From assembly GCA_029582155.1 (NCBI GenBank), contig CM055897.1, positions 91,339,829 to 91,403,828 of the forward strand: a stretch of DNA of 64,000 nucleotides. Direction: 5' to 3'. Shown here one piece after another: positions 35,390 to 47,149 of the stretch (positions are counted from its first letter, which is position 1; each line of letters starts with the position of its first letter). The position numbers and the translations under genes are program-made. This stretch comes from Panopea generosa (Eukaryota > Mollusca > Bivalvia > Adapedonta > Hiatellidae). The notes beneath the pieces are model-generated. The model was not told where the DNA came from. It searched no databases and saw only the letters and a list, made by a program, of their open reading frames with translations.

Positions 35390-36524
35390 TTAAAAATTTA
35401 CTGAATCTAAAAAAACATTTAGTTGCCTTGCTGCTTTTTTACATATATTTGCAATCTGTTGATCAAAATTTAGTAAGCAATCAAGATTAACACTCGAGGG
35501 CTTAACATGCGATTTTTTACTAACAGCTATGGCGTAAAACTTATCAGGGTTAGCCTGCATTTGGTTAATATTGAACCAATCTATAAATATATTACTCTCA
35601 GACTCTAGAACATCTTTTAAAATTTTAGTGTTTTTATGGGAAAATGACAATGTGTTGTCATCTCCATAGTTGAACAGTGAAGGATTTTCGACAAAGAAGA
35701 AAAAATCATTAATAAATATATTAAAGATAAGTTGGCCTAGGATGTAATCTTGAGGGCCCCCCTTGATAGTTATAAGCCATGTGCTGTGGGTTTGTCCTAT
35801 TTTTACTTGTTGTTTCCTATCTGTTAGGTAACTGTGTACATGCATTTTCAGACATCCCGTATGCTTCCAGTTTGAAAAGGATGAGGTCATGTAGCAGACA
35901 ATCAAATGCCTTTGATAAGTCCATAATGATAGCTGCCACATGATCTGCCCTGTCAAGTGAAATTTTCCAATCCTCAATCAGGAGCATAAGAGTTGTCTGA
36001 CAACCATAGTTTGGCCGGAAAGCAGCTTAGTAGTTGTGAAAAATGTTATCGAAGTGGGTTGATAACTGGTCATTGAGAATCTTTTCAAAGATATTGGACA
36101 TTGTTTGTAAGATGCTCACGCGTCTATAATTCTTTGAGACAAAAGGGTCATCTTTTTTAAAAATAGGTGTTACTTGAGTTAGTTTGAGACTACATGTATT
36201 TTGGAAGACAGACTCTGATATCATGCTGTTTACTATGTTAGTGATAGGCACAGCAATTGAATCTGAAGCAGATTTTAAATGTTTTGGGGGTAAGGAGTCA
36301 ACTCCTGTTGCCTTTTTAACATTAAGTTTTGTTAGATAAGATTTATCTTTCGGGGCTGTTTGTTTGAAATCAAAAAGTATGTCGACTTCTTGTTTTTGGC
36401 AAATTTTACCTATACTAGGATGTCTTAAGATTAGAGGTGTGTCATTTGAAATACCAATATTTGTAGCGATGTTTACATAAAAATCATTTAAGATATTACA
36501 TACTTCAGTTTGATCAGAGATCAA
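35390..36524 (-). pseudogene. CR1-like LINE, reverse transcriptase domain
   Basis: The frame at 36,524-36,027 reads LNVKKATGVDSLPPKHLK, LTQVTPIFKKDDPFVSKNYR and RVSILQTMSNIFEKIL. After a frameshift (the Tyr-Gly...ADLIMAF region near 36,020-35,900) the frame at 35,977-35,390 gives LIFNIFINDFFFF. The catalytic box is NYGDDNTL, with Gly in place of the usual Ala (YADD). It continues through a NIFIDWFNINQMQANPDK segment. Stops are few, so this copy is younger than the one at 7,380-10,190, but still broken. Confidence 0.9.
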
Positions 36525-36976
36525 AGTTTCATCTTTCTTTCAGACAATTCAATTTGAAGTTTTGATTTGTTGCTTAATGGTCAAGAATGGTTTAATAGTA
36601 GGCCAAAAGTCCTTGGATTTTGGCCCACCACCGCATCTCTCCATAAAGTATGTTTGAATTGACTTTTTTTTATTTCAGTTTTTAGATTTCTGAAATATTT
36701 ATAAGTATTCCAATTTTCATCGCTTTTATTTTTCATAAATGCATTATGGTCTGTCTAGTTTTTTTTTCTATATTTTTTTCTATATTCATTCGCTACTTGT
36801 TTTAATAAAGTTTCATATGTCCAGGAAATATCATCAACATCATCAAATATGTGCGACAAGAAAAGGTGTATTGGAAAGGTCTTCGTTAAATCTATCTTCA
36901 TTAAAGTGTTTATAGCTTCTAAAAGTAACTCTTTTCCGATATACTGGGTTCATTTGCTCTGTTAGAGTTGTTAAGA
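36525..36976 (-). pseudogene. CR1-like LINE, endonuclease-RT linker, broken
   Basis: No long open frame. It lies between endonuclease and RT frames of the same element, with short decayed coding segments and poly-T patches (36,660-36,680, 36,760-36,782). Confidence 0.6.
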
Positions 36977-37560
36977 TCAATTTGATATTGTTGTGTTGCA
37001 CAGAAGATTTTTAGAGTTGGTATGGATTACATCAATTAATGTTGGTTTGAAATGTTTGGTAAAACAAGTTGGTTTATCTACTGAATTTGTCATGTTAGAA
37101 GTATCTAATATTGTTTCCATAGGCTCCTTTTTGTCATTTTTCAGCATATCATAATTAAAATCACCATACACTTTTACGTTATCAAACTCAATATAGTATT
37201 TGTCAAGAGTCGACGTCATGTCGCCATCAAAAACGCGATCCGCCATGGCTGGGGGTCGGTATGTACAGAGAATTCCCCACATTCATTTGTGCATGTTGAG
37301 CTCATAACATCGGGACTCAATAATTTCACATTCAAGGTCTGGTCTACGTTTAATAGGTAAATCTGCGCGCACAGATGTCATAATCCCCTCCATGGGCGTT
37401 TCTGTCTTTCCGATCCATTTTGTAACCAGGTGCTGTGAAGATATTATCAGTGAAAGAGTTATCAATTTTTGTTTCAGCGAATGTAAATATGTCCACAAGA
37501 TTATTATTAAATATTTATATTCTTTCGTGAAATTTATAACTTAAGTTGTAAATATTTAAG
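36977..37560 (-). pseudogene. CR1-like LINE, APE-type endonuclease
   Basis: Reading minus: degenerate RPIIGYLNI near 37,585-37,560, FTFAETKID across a frame change, then DLPIKRRPDLECEIIESRCY (37,498-37,283), a CTYRPP motif, and GDFNYDML near 37,160. Then come KPTCFTKHFKPTLIDVI and HTNSKN. These match the usual endonuclease motif order (N...ETK...E..RPP...GDFN...D). Confidence 0.85.
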
Positions 37561-37880
37561 TAGCCAATGATTGGCCTTTTTTTATTCTTATTTCTTAGAC
37601 GTTTTATATCAATGAAAATGTCCTCAGTACTTGAGTTTTCAGTAGATATTGTTGACTAGTTTATGATGGTAGACAGTTCATGGGGGCTGTCGACTTGATT
37701 TTCTGAGAGGAGATGACTCCACTCAGCCTCCTCTTCGACAGGCAAAGGGACAAAACTGTCGCTTATTCTATTCATGCTTATATGTTGGGTTGCCTCCCTT
37801 TCGTTTGACAGATAAGATTTGACAGATTTGATGTAGCTGGCTGTCCTGGAATTATCGGGTCGCATGAATTGCATATAAAA
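37561..37880 (-). pseudogene. CR1-like LINE, N-terminal part of ORF2
   Basis: An open stretch of 72 codons (37,874-37,656) begins with Met, reads a VPLPVEEEAEWSHLL segment, then a stop, then a short Lys/Arg-rich piece leading into the endonuclease. It may be the native start of ORF2. No ORF1 was found to the right. Confidence 0.55.
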
Positions 37881-38660
37881 GTGTTAATAAAATCTGGTGA
37901 TAAGGAGCCTTCCTCATGCACCTGGAAAATAGTGATAACATTTTATCTACGTCTTATTGTCAAACTTAGTTGAAGGTTAGAATCGAGTGCATTAATGAAT
38001 AAACATTTATGAGATATGAATATTTAACATTTACATTCTTCCTTGTTCAATTACATTGCATTTTATACAAATACGCCGTTATTTTTATGACTGTTTACCA
38101 TTATCATTCTTATATTAATTGAATAATTCGGATAATTAACTGGAACAAATTTGAAATTTCGTTATTGTTTAATAACTATTAATTAATCAGTTTTTGTTGC
38201 AAGACGGAACATTCGCAGATAAAATATTTTACACAACGTTTTTTTTCTAATAAAGAATTGTGGATCCTGTATCTATTTAACGAAGTAGTAAATGTTGCCT
38301 CATTCTGTAAATGAAACTACAGAGTTTGATCCCAGTTCCGTGTCCCTGAAGAAATGACTTTTGTAGTTGCCAGTTCCCTCACAATTCACTGAGATAGTGA
38401 AGGACGAAACTGTACATGCTATATAACAGTGGGTTCATCTTCCGTTGTATATATAAAGTTATATACTGTGATTGATATTACGTAAATGTCAATTTCACCA
38501 AGAAAATTTACAAACTCACCACCATCAAACAGAACAACACTGACATCTGCTGCACCAATATAATCGTCGGCAATAAGAATAATCCTATCAAGTAGACTGG
38601 CAATATTAAGACAAAATCAGCATCAATGACTCATTGATTAAATAGTTAGCATATTTCGCA
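37881..38660. other. AT-rich non-coding stretch
   Basis: No supported feature. The LINE's 5' end should lie at its left side, but I see no terminus or target duplication. Confidence 0.35.
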
Positions 38661-38664
38661 TGTA

Positions 38665-38765
38665 TGCCATCTAGGGTTAACAGATGATCAGTTTACTCAA
38701 CCACTCTTACCTGGGATCCTGGAAGATTAACCAGTACTGGAGCACATCTATCCTCACAAGCAAAT
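38665..38765 (-). mobile_element. SINE body fragment (first family)
   Basis: Reverse complement of part of the SINE at 43,145: atgccatctagggttaacag, atgatcagtt, cctgggat, taaccagtactggagcac. The tRNA head is missing. Confidence 0.7.
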
Positions 38766-40250
38766 GAAAATGTTCGTACTTGAATTAGCAGGACAACAGC
38801 ACAATGTCAGCTAATACGATACATCCATCGGTAATAAGTTCAATACAGTTATTAACAAACTAATCTGACGCACTCGTTAAGTAAGGCAATAAAATAATCA
38901 CATGGAAAACATGTAAGGAGAACTGATACACCATGACGACAATACATTCAAGTAAAAAAACTATCAGCAAGCAATAAAGTGGAAAGTTATAATCCACAAA
39001 CTGGTAAGAGACAAGGCTCGTAAAGTACGCCGATGAAATAATCGAAATTATGTGTATAACTTACATTAATTCAACCTGCTCTTCAACGGAATCAACTGGA
39101 ACCAAATTCAGCAGAAATGGCCTTTTAGTTGTAATGAGGTTCCTCGGCAAGAAAATACATGCTAGACGGTCAGCAGGGTTATCAAGGAGTTTTGTTTGTT
39201 TAATTAAAGAAAAGTGTTTAATGCCGAAACCACTTAACAAAATTAAATTAAAATTGGTAAGAAAGTTGGACAGATTATCATCTACGAAAAGTGTGTATAT
39301 TATCCTGAAATTCAACATTGCCACACGATTGATCATGTTCTAATGATAGGTTGAACATTAAAACTTTTCCCTCGAGTTAACCCAATGAAACTACACATTT
39401 GATGCACTGAGTACTTATCCTTAACTCCGACTTGTCATAATCTTGATTACTACTCCCTAGCTGCTCTGACTTAATTTACAAATTAATTGATTTTGTAAAA
39501 AAAACATGAACCGATAAATGATAGCAGATCTGGGATAAAAATAAATATTCAATTTCTGTATTTTACAATATACATATGGAAATTCTACCGTTTTTGTAAG
39601 AAAACAGTCTGCCAGAGACACTGTTATGACGACGGGGTAACAGCGACGTTGGATGAAACAGTTAACCATGGTTAACTCTCGACTGACGTATTGAGCTACT
39701 GACCGTAATACGGTGATCAGTGTTGCCACTCTTTATCTATATTTGTAGTGTATATATTTTACGTATTCCTTATATGCATTGCGATTATACTGCTTTTGCG
39801 ACTTTATCCTTTGAATGCTATATATGGACAAATAATTTTTATTTTAATCAATGATACCGGGATATTTCCGAACGTTTACAGATATGGCCGAGATCGAATA
39901 TGCTAAACCACCTCGGACCTCATTCCACGGATCTGATTCACAAATCGTCGATATACGCGAGTTTAAATACATGTTTATGACGATACATAGCGTTATTTTT
40001 CTCCAGGTATGATCCAGACAGTCCTAATTACTGCTAAATAACTAAATATGGCTCCTGGTTCATCAACACATGCTGAAATACTTAAATCTAAGAAAAACAG
40101 CCAGGCGATCAGGATTTTTGACCGGTTCCAGTACATCTGGATATGGTTTCATTGATGTTGATTAAATAACCAGTCAAAATTTAAATTAAGTTTTAGTATT
40201 TTAGTAAAATGTTAGTAAAATGGAAGGCAGGTTGTATTGCATTTAAATGA
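38766..40250. other. AT-rich non-coding stretch
   Basis: Short frames overlap on both strands at 39,050-39,343 with no recognisable motif. A perfect 16-bp palindrome lies at 39,661-39,676. Nothing else to report. Confidence 0.4.
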
Positions 40251-40254
40251 CGTA

Positions 40255-40420
40255 ACTCACAGATGCCGCTTTAACCGTCGCCAACCTGTATCTGGACCAA
40301 CATATAGCTGGACGGCCAGCTTCCCATATAGCTGGACGACCAGCTACCAAACGGTAAATGTATGCGGCTCTTGTCTATACGGCAGATACATTTTGATACG
40401 AGTTGTACATGCGGTAAAAT
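40255..40420 (-). pseudogene. gamma exon, diverged fourth copy with 24-bp duplication
   Basis: Minus-strand reading gives KMYLPYRQEPHTFTV, aligned to TKMHLSYPQDSHAF of gamma copies A-C, before the frame is lost. DNA alignment continues through accagct, a 24-bp direct repeat (40,301-40,324 and 40,325-40,348), aaca and cgccaacctgtatctg. Relative to the others it lacks about 24 bases before the Met region. Same coding orientation as the other copies. Decayed. Confidence 0.45.
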
Positions 40421-41269
40421 ACCGACTGATTAAACGGATTTTAATGCAGAAAGGTAACTTTGATATTTAATAAAACAATGTTGAAATAATATAATTATAA
40501 ACTTAATTGCGCTACTAAGCATGCTTTATTATATTTAAAGTAATGTCCGTGGATATCAAAATTGTGCATACTTTTTATGAATTTGGTGTTTAGGTTATAT
40601 ACATACACTATTTTCTTTTCAAATAAAATACAAGACATTTATCATTGAATACTCGTTAATCCAAACAAATACTTGGTCAAAGTAATGTGACGACCGATGC
40701 AGAAAGGTGACTGTGGTTAGCATGCTTTGTTGGCGTAATGAGCCGTAACTTTAACTGCAGAATTTGCTTATACTTGGCGAGTTATGTTCTTATTGGGTAT
40801 TATATATAATATATATTTACAAACATGATTTCGTGCATGCAAATTCAAACAAATGTGTTAAGTATTTTAAAGTTGATTATATCAAATAAAAGAATAATGC
40901 CATTGTTACAAATTAGTCAGTTACTGATATTCTAGTTGGAAATAAAAAGTATGACCGAGTTTTAAACTATTGTTAACAATAACAAAAAACACCATCTACA
41001 ACCATAAATTATAAAAACAAAGAACTATGTCTAACCAACTTTAAACATTATATTCGCAATCTGTATAACAGAGAAAGATATATTGCAATAGTTAACTTTA
41101 CTTTGGTAGGTTTTGATTCTCTTTGGTAGGTCTATAAACCTTGTATAATCTAACATAGGAAACAATTATTGATACACCTATTAATTATTGTACAATTAAT
41201 TGCAGAACTGAGCAAGATATGGTAATCGTGGATTTATAATCACTGGTGAAATTTGATAGATTTTTTTTA
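40421..41269. other. AT-rich non-coding stretch
   Basis: No coding or repeat signal that I can support. Confidence 0.35.
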
Positions 41270-42640
41270 ATTAAAGACAAAAGCAGTCTCGACCCATGGT
41301 AATTATATTTCTGACGAAATATGAACAATCTTGGTATAGGAGTCTTCGAAGGATCATTTTTGCCAAACCGTATTGAAATCCGGCCTTCGTGCTCAAATTT
41401 TTGGTCTCCAGCTGGACCTTTGTGGATAAAAAATCTCCCCCACAAGGACCTAGTTCCGACTCTTTTGCCATAACAATAATTCAGATGTCAAGAACATTAA
41501 AATAATTCCAAAAATAGAAAATTTAGGGTTTCCCCATATTATTTCTATGTAAAAATCAGTCCCCTTACTGAGCCCCTATTTTTGTCCGATTTTATGGCTT
41601 TGAAATATTTTTTTATTATGAAGACCTTCTTGCAACACCAAGGTGTATATTCTGATCATTGGCTAGTACACTCTGAGTAATATGTGTAAATATTGTCTGG
41701 TGGAAAAAGTGCTTTCACTGTTAACATGATATAATTATTTACCTAAAACGGCTTTATATAGAATATAGGAAAACAAATCAACAATTGTTCAGTTATATCA
41801 CAGAGGTGTCTACTAGAGACAGTACTCTAAGCACTGTCACACTGGGGTATCATACCACAGACACATGGTATGATACCCCATTCAGTCACATTATACTTAC
41901 ACCTGGCCGATATGACCTAGAACTATCCTCTAAATGCTGACCGCCAAGTGTGGAAGCTTCTAGTACTTTTTTTCAAGTTTTTTGTATGACCTGGCCGGGG
42001 ATCGAACTCCTTACCACACAATTACTGAACAAAATATAATTTACTATGAAAAGGAAATGCTTTAAATTCCGATACCATTCCTTTGTAAAAAAAATACAGT
42101 CCCCTTACAGAACACTATACATCCCAGCCTCCAAACTTCAATCACACACTCATTTATCTAAGTATTTACTATGAGCAGACAATGCTTTAGATCTTAAATT
42201 GATATTTTTATGTACACATGTATGCAGAAAAGAAGATTTTTTTTTCGTTTTCCCAATAAGATTCCTATATAAAGAATTACCCCATAAAATTCCTGTATAA
42301 GTCAGATAACAGGACTCTTTGGGCCCCTCCTGATCCCATAAGACAGTGGAAGCCAGTCATTTTAACAAATCTGAATTTCCTTGACCAAACAATGCTGCTA
42401 TGAAAATATAGGTAAAATCAGTTCCATTTTAAAAAATAAATATTAAGTATTATAATCACGTGTCCCCTAATTATGCTCTCGGGATAGGTTTGTTTTCAAC
42501 CCAAGGGACACCATGTGTACAAATCTAACAGAGCTACATGATTGTACAGTTATGATCATTAAAACATAAATATTGTCAATTTCATGAGAAAAATATTTGA
42601 CTATTTTAGTAACGGTCGCCATCTTGAATTTTAGATTGAA
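41270..42640. repeat. decayed ~310-bp tandem repeat region
   Basis: Contains the same phrases as 47,150-48,560: tcctatgtaaa, cagtccccttac, agggcccc/gagcccct, catcccag, aacaatgctttagatct and attcctatataaag. Units are badly broken up and a SINE (41,815-42,022) is inserted. Confidence 0.55.
41815..42022 (-). mobile_element. tRNA-derived SINE (third family), minus, head truncated
   Basis: Shares agcactgtcacactg, the ggtatcata hairpin, acctagaact-tcctctaaatgctga and cttctagtac with 48,820-49,065 and 59,240-59,425. A perfect hairpin (14-bp stem, 8-nt loop) spans 41,844-41,879. The right end (ccggggatcgaac) is the start of the B box; the rest of the head is absent. Confidence 0.8.
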
Positions 42641-42975
42641 AAAAATCTTGTGTAGTCTCCTATTTAATATAAATCATCCATGTGAAGGCCAAGTGGCAGT
42701 GACGGTGATGCTTATGGAAGACAGAAAACCTTTCATCACATAAACCCTTCTGGCCTTTGGTCAGTAAAGCTAAAAACAAACTGTTGGGGTCGTGGCCAAA
42801 TTTGATACCAGGGTTACGATTTGAACAAACTTCAGAGAGCTTCATGTAACAATGCTTCACGACAAATTTGGTGAAAATATGTCAAGCGGTTTCAGAGAAG
42901 TCATTTGAAGCAATTGTTAACGCCAACAACAGACACATGGAGACCACAATAGCTCAATACAGCTCATAAGATGAG
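42641..42975 (+). repeat. interspersed repeat ending in an agctcat...gagct hairpin
   Basis: Phrases aacccttctggcctttgg, agtaaagctaaaaac and aatgcttcacgacaaat, then cacaatagctcaatacagct and cataagatgagctaaaag. The left part recurs at 48,640-48,730. Confidence 0.5.
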
Positions 42976-43144
42976 CTAAAAGTCCCATACTTCCAATCTA
43001 AAATGAGTACACCAGTACAGTGAATAGCATGAGCGGAACTAATAAGTATTCATATGCAACTCAAGAGGTTCCCAACAGTATATATATACCTGTTAGAAAA
43101 CTGTGTCAATGTGAAGGAAACATTTAAAAATTTCAAATTTTACA

Positions 43145-43406
43145 GCCGGGCCCGATTAGCTCAGTTGGTTACGCGTCTATCAATCCAGGGGTCGTGAGTT
43201 CGAATCCCCACCCGGCAACAGTACCTGTGATGATTGATATACGATCATTCGTCTCTCACCACTGATTCAAGTGGGAAAGTTATCAGTTACTTGCGGAGAT
43301 GGGGTGTGCTCGAGTACTGGTTAATCCCAGGAAACAGTGGTTAGGTTAACTGATCATCTGTTATCCCTCGATGGCATATAATGACGCTAAATATTCAATC
43401 AATCAA
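43145..43406 (+). mobile_element. full-length tRNA-derived SINE with target duplication
   Basis: Head: A box ttagctcagttgg, B box gagttcgaatcc, and acceptor-like ends gccggg/cccggc. Body: cttgcggagatggggtgtgc, tcgagtactggttaatccca and aactgatcatctgttatccc. Tail (AATC)n. The 12-bp duplication tcaaattttaca flanks it (43,133-43,144 and 43,407-43,418). The anticodon arm is not tRNA-like, so it is not a functional tRNA gene. Confidence 0.9.
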
Positions 43407-43879
43407 TCAAATTTTACAATACTTAAATATTACACTGCCAAGCATTTTGACAAAGAGTATGGAAATGAGTAATTGTTTGGCATAGCCACAAGATGTTGGT
43501 GTTTCTAACTGTAATGCTATAAATAGAATTACGTTTGCAGTGAACTGAAGACACCTTCAACCAACAGCACATTTCACAATATTGTCAACTTTGTAGATCA
43601 TCAGCATCCACCTTCGGAAATGGTTTCTGACAGAGACTTCTGTTGCATATAACACACTAAGGACCGAATCAGCAACCATAGCATAAATTCCTAAGTTTTA
43701 CGACATCTGTAACATATCATCAGTCCACTTTACTCAGGGATTTAAAGAAGGGTTGATCCTACAGTTTTTTATTTTAAATATTTAGTGAATATCTCTCCAG
43801 AGAGTTTTCTGGTTTTCAACAGTATACGCAATCCAAGATATTACTTAAAACCATGTTACAACAGTGCAAGTTTAAGCGA

Positions 43880-44780
43880 GAACCAATCTAAACTTACCAT
43901 GATAAGAGTGCAATTTTTGATGATTCATGCGCTACTCAATGATCAGATTTGACCAGTCAAAATTTTGTCAGAGATATTACGGTTTATTATATATTATAGC
44001 TTCTGTGGAAGTTTGCTGAAAATCAGATATTGCAACTGCAACATAAATTATTCGAAAATATAATTCCTAGAGTGCAAAGTTAATGGACGACTGAAACAAG
44101 GCAAGCAGATGAGCAGTCCGTAAGACAGCGCACTTAACTACTTGTACACGAATTTTGTCACAAACTTTGATTGAAACTGATGACCAATCTAAGGTCTCAT
44201 AATTACAAAACCTTGTATGAAGTTTCAATCCAAAACATACAATGGCTGCTGAAATATAAACTTTATCCAGAAGTATTGGCAAACATGGGCCATAATCTGA
44301 TGAAAAGAAATCTGGCAGTTATCCCACTTTGATTTCATAACTGAAAATTAAACCTTACATTAAGTTTCAATCCAATACATTGAGTGGTTGGCGAGACATG
44401 GACTTGATGGTACTTGCAAAACTTTAACTAGAATTTGTAAGTCAAATCAGTCATAATTTGCATAAGAGTCAAGCAAGAGTTATCTTACTTAGTTATTGTG
44501 GATGACTGGGAAACTTGTGTGAAGTTTCGATCAAAATATTGAGTGATTGTCGAGATATGGACTTAGTCAAACAAGGACTATAATTTGCATTATATTCATG
44601 CAAGAGTTGTGCAACTTTATTATTGTAGGAAGTTTGAAGACTGGGAAGTCTTGTGTGAAGTTTCATTGCAATACATACAATGGTTATTGAGATATAGCCT
44701 TTCACACAAAACTTTGACATCGACGCTCGGGTGAGCAGAATAGCCTTCCTCGTTCTTCGGTTGTTCGAGCTAAAATGAAA
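43880..44780 (+). repeat. tandem-core element, about 150-bp unit
   Basis: Repeated phrases tgtgaagtttca/tgaagtttcaat, caatacata, gtggttg-cgagatatgg and aactttga, at roughly 150-base spacing from about 44,180 to 44,740; units further left are fainter. It ends with catcgacgctcgggtgagca and tagccttcctcgttcttcgg, then ttgttcgagctaaaa, a hairpin-like end. Confidence 0.65.
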
Positions 44781-45229
44781 TAATGTCTTTGATAGGGCAA
44801 GTTCTATAGCCAAGCTCCTTATTTTTCAAACAGTAAACTTGTGTGGCTGTTGGCAAGAACATAAACACTGCTGATCTATGAAGAAGAATAGAAATACCTA
44901 ATCCAACCTGTGCAGGATCAGGGACTTAATCGGCAACAAGTTGATGGGATAAACTTTGCTGAAACTGCAGATATCAAAGTTCTACGTTCATGTGTTGATT
45001 TTTTTCTCTGTCTATATATTTATTGTTTTTGTATATGGAAAGCGAGCCTGGAATAATTCTTCCGTTGACTTCCTAAGACCATTGTCTAGGTATACAATAA
45101 ATTACCAAATTCCTTTTATCTTCAGATAGGCGATTTAAAAACAAGAGACACCTGAGGGGTCGTCTTAACCCCTTATGGATAAATACCCCACCACACTCAT
45201 ACTGAACAAAATGTTATGAAAAGGAAATA
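44781..45229. other. non-coding stretch
   Basis: No supported feature. Confidence 0.35.
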
Positions 45230-45830
45230 CTTTAAACTCCCATACCATTCATCTAATCTTAAACAGGTTCAAAATGTTGTCAAACAAACTCAAAGTGTGA
45301 CCTTGACATTTGAGGTACGGGTCTGGGTCTTACATGCAGCACATCATCATGATCAATTAAGCCAAGTTAAATCCATCCATATAAGACAAAATTACAGACC
45401 AGACCCTTTTTTGGAAAGGTTCTGGGTCTTACATGTGGCACTTCTTCATGTCATGTTGATCGATTGAGCCAAGTGGTTTTAAAATCCATCCATGTATGAC
45501 AAAGTTACAGACTGATATGAAATCTCACAATAACTTAACGTGTTGTCAAACTCAAAGTGCAACCTTGACCTTTGAGAAATGAGTGTGAATCTTACGTGCG
45601 ACATGTTGTCGTGTCATGCTGATGAATTGAGCAGTGTTTTTTTAAATTTGTCTATAGGTGACAAAGTTACAGACAGGACACGAATTCTCAAACAAATTGA
45701 GTGTTGTCAAACAAAGTTAAATTGTGACCTTGACCTTTGAAGTGTAAGTCAGGGTGTTATGCGTGACATGTTGTCATACTATGTTGATCATTTGTAGCAA
45801 GTATTTATATCAAAGGCCTGAAGGGCCTGA
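45230..45830 (+). repeat. tandem-core element, ~170-bp unit, second locus
   Basis: About 3.5 diverged units of the repeat at 6,040-6,840: gtgaccttgacatttgaggt, acatgtggcac, atgttgatcgattgagcc, acaaagttacagac. The GACG-rich terminus is missing. Confidence 0.8.
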
Positions 45831-46600
45831 TGGAAGGCTCGCTGCTTGTGTTAATTCGAAAACTTTTTTCTAATATGTTAAAAGGCAATTCATTGGGATT
45901 TAGAAAAGAATGTGGTGTGTTTAAAATTTCTTTTGTGTATCAACAGTTATCAACATGAACAACCTATATGAAAGCTTCACAAACAAACCTTCATATTCTG
46001 ATGTTTCTCCAAAATCGAAATAAATGAGTAGTGATGTACAACTCCAGCCAATTTTAATATCTCCAGTTCAATAGTTATGATTTATTGATAACAAAACGCA
46101 TTCAGCACAAAATGTTCCTGATTGTCCGAGAATATACAACACATATCCATAACTCTTTGTCTAGACCAAAACAAACATGACCTACTTATAGATGTACGCA
46201 TATATTGACTCGAGTTATGTTCGATTCTCATATAGCTTTCAATCAACAAAATAAATAATCAATAAATAGCATTATAAACAGTGTTGCGTGACCTACATTT
46301 AATCAATCTAAAAAATACAACACAGAAACACAACAAACATAATTAACAGTTAAACATGTGCATCAATACACTGCTTGCATAAGATGACAGATTGACGCGT
46401 TTTTATATAAACAACAAATGTAGCCCCGAACCTAATTTCGTTATTTTACTATAAAAAATTAAGAGGACAATCCGTAGTGAATAAATTTCACTTACAATCA
46501 CTATTTTACTCAAACTACGAGTTATTATATCGAAAACATGTCAATATTTCACCCCATTAATGATTACATGCCGAATGGTGTCAAGAGATTATCCCCCGCC
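45831..46600. other. AT-rich non-coding stretch
   Basis: No supported feature. It precedes the promoter-like segment below. Confidence 0.35.
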
Positions 46601-46609
46601 GTCACCAGA

Positions 46610-46617
46610 TGACGTCA
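46610..46617. promoter_or_regulatory. CRE palindrome TGACGTCA
   Basis: A full consensus cAMP-response element in locally G+C-richer sequence (cccccgccgtcaccaga), about 260 bases before a candidate first exon. One 8-mer can occur by chance; position is the only added support. Confidence 0.35.
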
Positions 46618-46874
46618 CTATGCATAGTAGTAAATGCGTAAAACATTTTTTTTATCAATGAAAATTGCCGCTTTTTTTTTAGAGCACAGCGAGATAAGTG
46701 TATTCTTCCGCATTCCCATGCAAATTGTATGCTTCCCGTATCGTATTTTTGAACTTTTGTAAAGAAAAACATCCACAATAAATAAAAAACTTTGAAACTT
46801 GTGTTGTATAATACGTCCTTTGCTACGGTAAATGCGTGTTGAAAGTTGTGAACTACTTTATCGGTCGGATGAAT

Positions 46875-46943
46875 ATGGCGGTTCCTGCCATACGTAGTTT
46901 GTATAACAGATTGCTGGGGCTGCACGACAGCTACGGAAGTCAG
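46875..46943 (+). CDS. candidate first exon (MAVPAIRSLYNRLLG...)
   Basis: ATG GCG in a good initiation context (aatATGGCGG) opens a frame reading MAVPAIRSLYNRLLGLHDSY. The local base composition is richer in G+C than the surroundings and codon use looks protein-like. Downstream the frame runs into a fragment of the ~170-bp interspersed repeat (46,955 on), so either a splice donor lies before 46,945 (aagtcaga is a weak candidate) or the gene is truncated by the insertion. The sequence resembles a mitochondrial-type N-terminus but I do not recognise the protein. Confidence 0.3.
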
Positions 46944-46954
46944 AGCTTCGCTTG

Positions 46955-47145
46955 CCTTCCAAAAATCCATCTATGCATGACAAAGTTACAGGCTGGACAC
47001 AAAATCTCACACAGACTCAGTGTTGTCAAACAAACACAAAGTATAACCTTGACCTTTGGAGCACGGGTGTGGGTCTTACGCGCGACAGATTGTCATGTCA
47101 TGGTGATGAATTGAGCAAAGTGTTTTTGAAATTTATCCAAAAGTG
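46955..47145 (+). repeat. single unit of the ~170-bp repeat
   Basis: Phrases atctatgcatgacaaagtta, caggctggacac, aaccttgacctttgg, gtgtgggtcttacgcgcgac, aattgagca. One unit plus a partial one. Confidence 0.8.
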
Positions 47146-47149
47146 ACAA

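Noticed and set aside
43145..43217. Functional tRNA gene
   Set aside because: The A and B boxes are good but the anticodon arm does not fold, and the sequence continues into a SINE body with an AATC tail and target duplication.
46602..46970. Minus-strand frame of 122 codons
   Set aside because: Overlaps the more plausible plus-strand first exon and promoter-like segment, has no motif, and contains poly-Lys from A-runs.
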